Shown here: piece by piece, positions 6,924 through 8,607 of the stretch
Layout: each line of letters begins with the position of its first letter
How positions within the stretch are numbered: the first letter of the stretch is position 1
Source: Bacteroidales bacterium
Lineage (GTDB): Bacteria; Bacteroidota; Bacteroidia; Bacteroidales; ML635J-15
Assembly (NCBI GenBank): GCA_017997855.1
Contig: JAGOEF010000062.1
Span: forward strand, 1-8,607
DNA length: 8,607 nt
Reading direction: 5' to 3'
Made by a program: the position numbers and the translations under genes
Notes under the pieces: generated by a model
What the model saw: the letters and a program-made list of their open reading frames with translations, nothing else
Database searches by the model: none
Told to the model about the DNA's origin: nothing

Positions 6924-7823
6924 ATGATTAATGATATTTATCTGAAGCAGTTTCGAAACTACCTGATGCTCGAAAAATCACTTTCGGGCAATTCTGTCGA
7001 GGCTTATCTGGCTGATGTCAGTAAGTTACAACAGTATTGTATTATCGCTGAAATAAAGGGTTCAATGTCTGATATCAGACTGCAGCACCTGAAGGATTTT
7101 CTCGAATACCTGAATGGATTGGGATTGTGCGCACGAAGTCAGGCCAGAATTGTTTCGGCACTGAAGTCATTTTTTCGTTTTCTGGAGATTGAAGGAATTA
7201 TTCAGAACGATCCTTCGTTATTGCTTGAAACCCCGAAAATCGGGCGAAAACTTCCGGTGGTTCTCAGTCTCGACGAGATTGATGCCATGATACGTGCCAT
7301 TGATGTGTCGAAGCCTTTAGGCCATCGTAACCGGGCGATGCTCGAAACGCTATACAGTTGTGGTTTGAGGGTGAGCGAACTGGTTAACCTGAAAATTTCG
7401 AATTGTTATTTTAACGAAGATTTCATTCGGGTTACCGGTAAGGGCAGTAAGGAGCGTCTTATACCTATAAGTCCCAGGGCTAAAAACGAAATCGGGTATT
7501 ATTTTACTTCGTATCGAAATCATATTTCGCCGGCCAAAGGTCACGAAGACTTTGTTTTTTTAAATATTCGAGGCAAAAAACTTACCCGCGTGATGGTTTT
7601 TACTATTATTAAAGATTTAACCGCCATTTGTGGAATTGCGAAAACAGTGAGTCCCCATACATTCCGGCATTCATTTGCCACCCATCTTATCGAAGGGGGA
7701 GCCGATTTAAGGGCAGTGCAGGAAATGCTCGGTCACGAGTCGATTCTCACTACCGAAATATATACTCATATTGACAGAGAATACCTGCGTGAGGCTATAA
7801 TCCAGTTCCACCCGCGTTCGTAA
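6924..7823 (+). CDS. xerD: Tyrosine recombinase XerD (chromosome dimer resolution)
   Basis: XerC/XerD-type recombinases act at dif in the replication terminus to separate chromosome dimers, controlled by FtsK. The 299-residue product has a SAM-like core-binding N-terminal domain (about 1-105) and a catalytic domain with the full set of active-site residues. These are Arg149 (SCGLRVSEL), Lys173 (TGKGSKERLIPI), His245 and Arg248 (HTFRHSFATHL), His271 (LGHESILTTEIY) and the nucleophile Tyr280. As I recall, each is one residue beyond its E. coli XerD counterpart, and length is almost identical (298 in E. coli), which favours XerD over phage or transposon integrases. The start is ATG at 6924. Nothing mobile surrounds it: the neighbours are aroQ on one side and a surface protein on the other. 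XerC versus XerD cannot be settled fully without the genome's other copy. Confidence 0.92.
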   Translation: MINDIYLKQFRNYLMLEKSLSGNSVEAYLADVSKLQQYCIIAEIKGSMSDIRLQHLKDFLEYLNGLGLCARSQARIVSALKSFFRFLEIEGIIQNDPSLLLETPKIGRKLPVVLSLDEIDAMIRAIDVSKPLGHRNRAMLETLYSCGLRVSELVNLKISNCYFNEDFIRVTGKGSKERLIPISPRAKNEIGYYFTSYRNHISPAKGHEDFVFLNIRGKKLTRVMVFTIIKDLTAICGIAKTVSPHTFRHSFATHLIEGGADLRAVQEMLGHESILTTEIYTHIDREYLREAIIQFHPRS

Positions 7824-7830
7824 AAAGGTA

Positions 7831-8607
7831 TTATCGCAGTAACCTTACGATTCCCGATTTTTCGTGTTTTATTCCGACAACGTCGCGAAATTCAACATAC
7901 CAGAAATACATGCCCATAGGCAGGTACTTGTCACCTTCAATTCTAGAACCACGTGTTCCGTCCCAACTACCTGCAACGCAAGAATTGCAGGCGGCATCGG
8001 GAACATGGGCTTCGGTGTCGAACACAAGCTGTCCCCAGCGATCGTAAACTTTCATGATGAAGGAATTCGGATCAATCATGTTCCCACACACCCTGAAACA
8101 GTCATTTATACCGTCACCATTGGGAGTAAATGCATCCGGAGCATATAAAGTGACCTCACCGGCAATCATTACTGTTCGGTAAACCGTATCAGCACAGTTG
8201 TTTATGCTTTTGGCAATCAGTTTTACCTGATATTCGCCCGGGGCATCAAAGTAATGCTGCGGATTGGTGATATACACCGTGGAATCACCGTCGCCATAGT
8301 ACCAGTAATAATAGCTTGCATCGGTGCTGTAGTTGGTGAAGCTGACCAGCGGATGCAGAATCGAGGCCTCTTCGGGTGTAGCAATAAAGCTGGCGGTCGG
8401 ATTGATAAATACTTCAACAGCAGCATCTTGGGTGACAATGTTTTTACATCCAAACGGACTGGTCACAGTAAGCGAAACGGTATAGATACCAGGGTCGCGG
8501 AAAGCATGTGTGGGATTTTGAACTTCGGCGAAATGCCCGTCCCCAAAATTCCAGAAAAATGTGTTTTCACCGGCATCATTGCTTTCAGTAAAAGTGAGCG
8601 GAACACC
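7831..8607 (-). CDS. PKD-repeat surface protein with type IX secretion (type B) C-terminal domain, 5' end cut by window edge
   Basis: The frame stays open to the right edge, so the N-terminus and any signal peptide lie beyond it. About 258 residues are visible. The first 50 or so are the end of one PKD repeat (FWNFGDG, then a Gly-Ile-Tyr-Thr-Val strand). A second PKD repeat follows (YYYWYYGDGDS, NPQHYFDAPGEYQVKLIA). The last 105 residues form a gliding-motility-type C-terminal domain: YAPDAFTPNGDGINDCFRV, VYDRWGQLVFDT, SWDGT, YFWYVEFRDVVG, and the end GIVRLLR. Known proteins of this class pass through the outer membrane by the type IX system and stay on the surface or are shed; some act as adhesins. 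The domain has four cysteines (DCFRVCG, AACNSCVAG), which is unusual. A GTG at 8466 is not a credible start because PKD sequence continues upstream. It converges on xerD, with 7 nt between stops. Confidence 0.88.
   Translation of the reverse strand, partial: GVPLTFTESNDAGENTFFWNFGDGHFAEVQNPTHAFRDPGIYTVSLTVTSPFGCKNIVTQDAAVEVFINPTASFIATPEEASILHPLVSFTNYSTDASYYYWYYGDGDSTVYITNPQHYFDAPGEYQVKLIAKSINNCADTVYRTVMIAGEVTLYAPDAFTPNGDGINDCFRVCGNMIDPNSFIMKVYDRWGQLVFDTEAHVPDAACNSCVAGSWDGTRGSRIEGDKYLPMGMYFWYVEFRDVVGIKHEKSGIVRLLR

Noticed and set aside
6924..7823. Tyrosine recombinase as a sign of a mobile element or invertible region
   Set aside because: Length and spacing of the active-site residues match housekeeping XerD, the neighbours are core genes, and I saw no flanking att-like or inverted repeats.
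7821..7842. Possible hairpin between xerD and the PKD gene
   Set aside because: Only three base pairs (GGT with ACC) can form before mismatches, with no T-tract, so it is not a credible terminator.

Overview
The window looks like ordinary chromosomal core from a member of the Bacteroidota, probably Bacteroidales or a relative. The case rests on three things: a protein ending in PKD repeats plus a type-B type IX secretion (gliding-motility-type) C-terminal domain, protein families that match Bacteroidota variants, and promoter-like sites fitting the phylum's TTTG / TAnnTTTG consensus instead of -35/-10 boxes. Coding density is very high. No gap between genes exceeds about 85 bases, so there is no long gene-free stretch. 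I see no tRNA, rRNA, CRISPR array, insertion sequence or prophage.

Layout, left to right. The window opens inside a + strand gene for the C-terminal, non-zinc half of an M16 metallopeptidase. It converges with a - strand pair of a five-helix Yip1-type membrane protein and SmpB, the tmRNA partner of ribosome rescue. miaA (tRNA A37 prenylation) diverges from that pair and meets pnp (polynucleotide phosphorylase) tail to tail over a terminator that appears bidirectional and includes the miaA stop codon. pnp lies downstream of rpsO (ribosomal protein S15) on the - strand, with a strong hairpin between them, as in the classic rpsO-pnp arrangement. Next on the - strand come a four-helix membrane protein of unknown function and, upstream of it, aroQ (type II 3-dehydroquinase), with only 4 nt between them. 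xerD (chromosome dimer resolution recombinase) diverges from aroQ. The window closes inside the 3' end of a - strand gene for a secreted, surface-anchored PKD-repeat protein.

Functionally the middle is rich in translation and RNA-turnover genes: SmpB, MiaA, PNPase and S15. AroQ and XerD are housekeeping. The two edge genes act at or beyond the cell envelope. I found no sign of a novel defence or mobile system. The best points for a second look are the divergent MiaA, the two hairpins (one built around a stop codon, one between rpsO and pnp), the orphan membrane protein coupled to aroQ, a cysteine-rich insertion in the type IX sorting domain, and the short SmpB tail.
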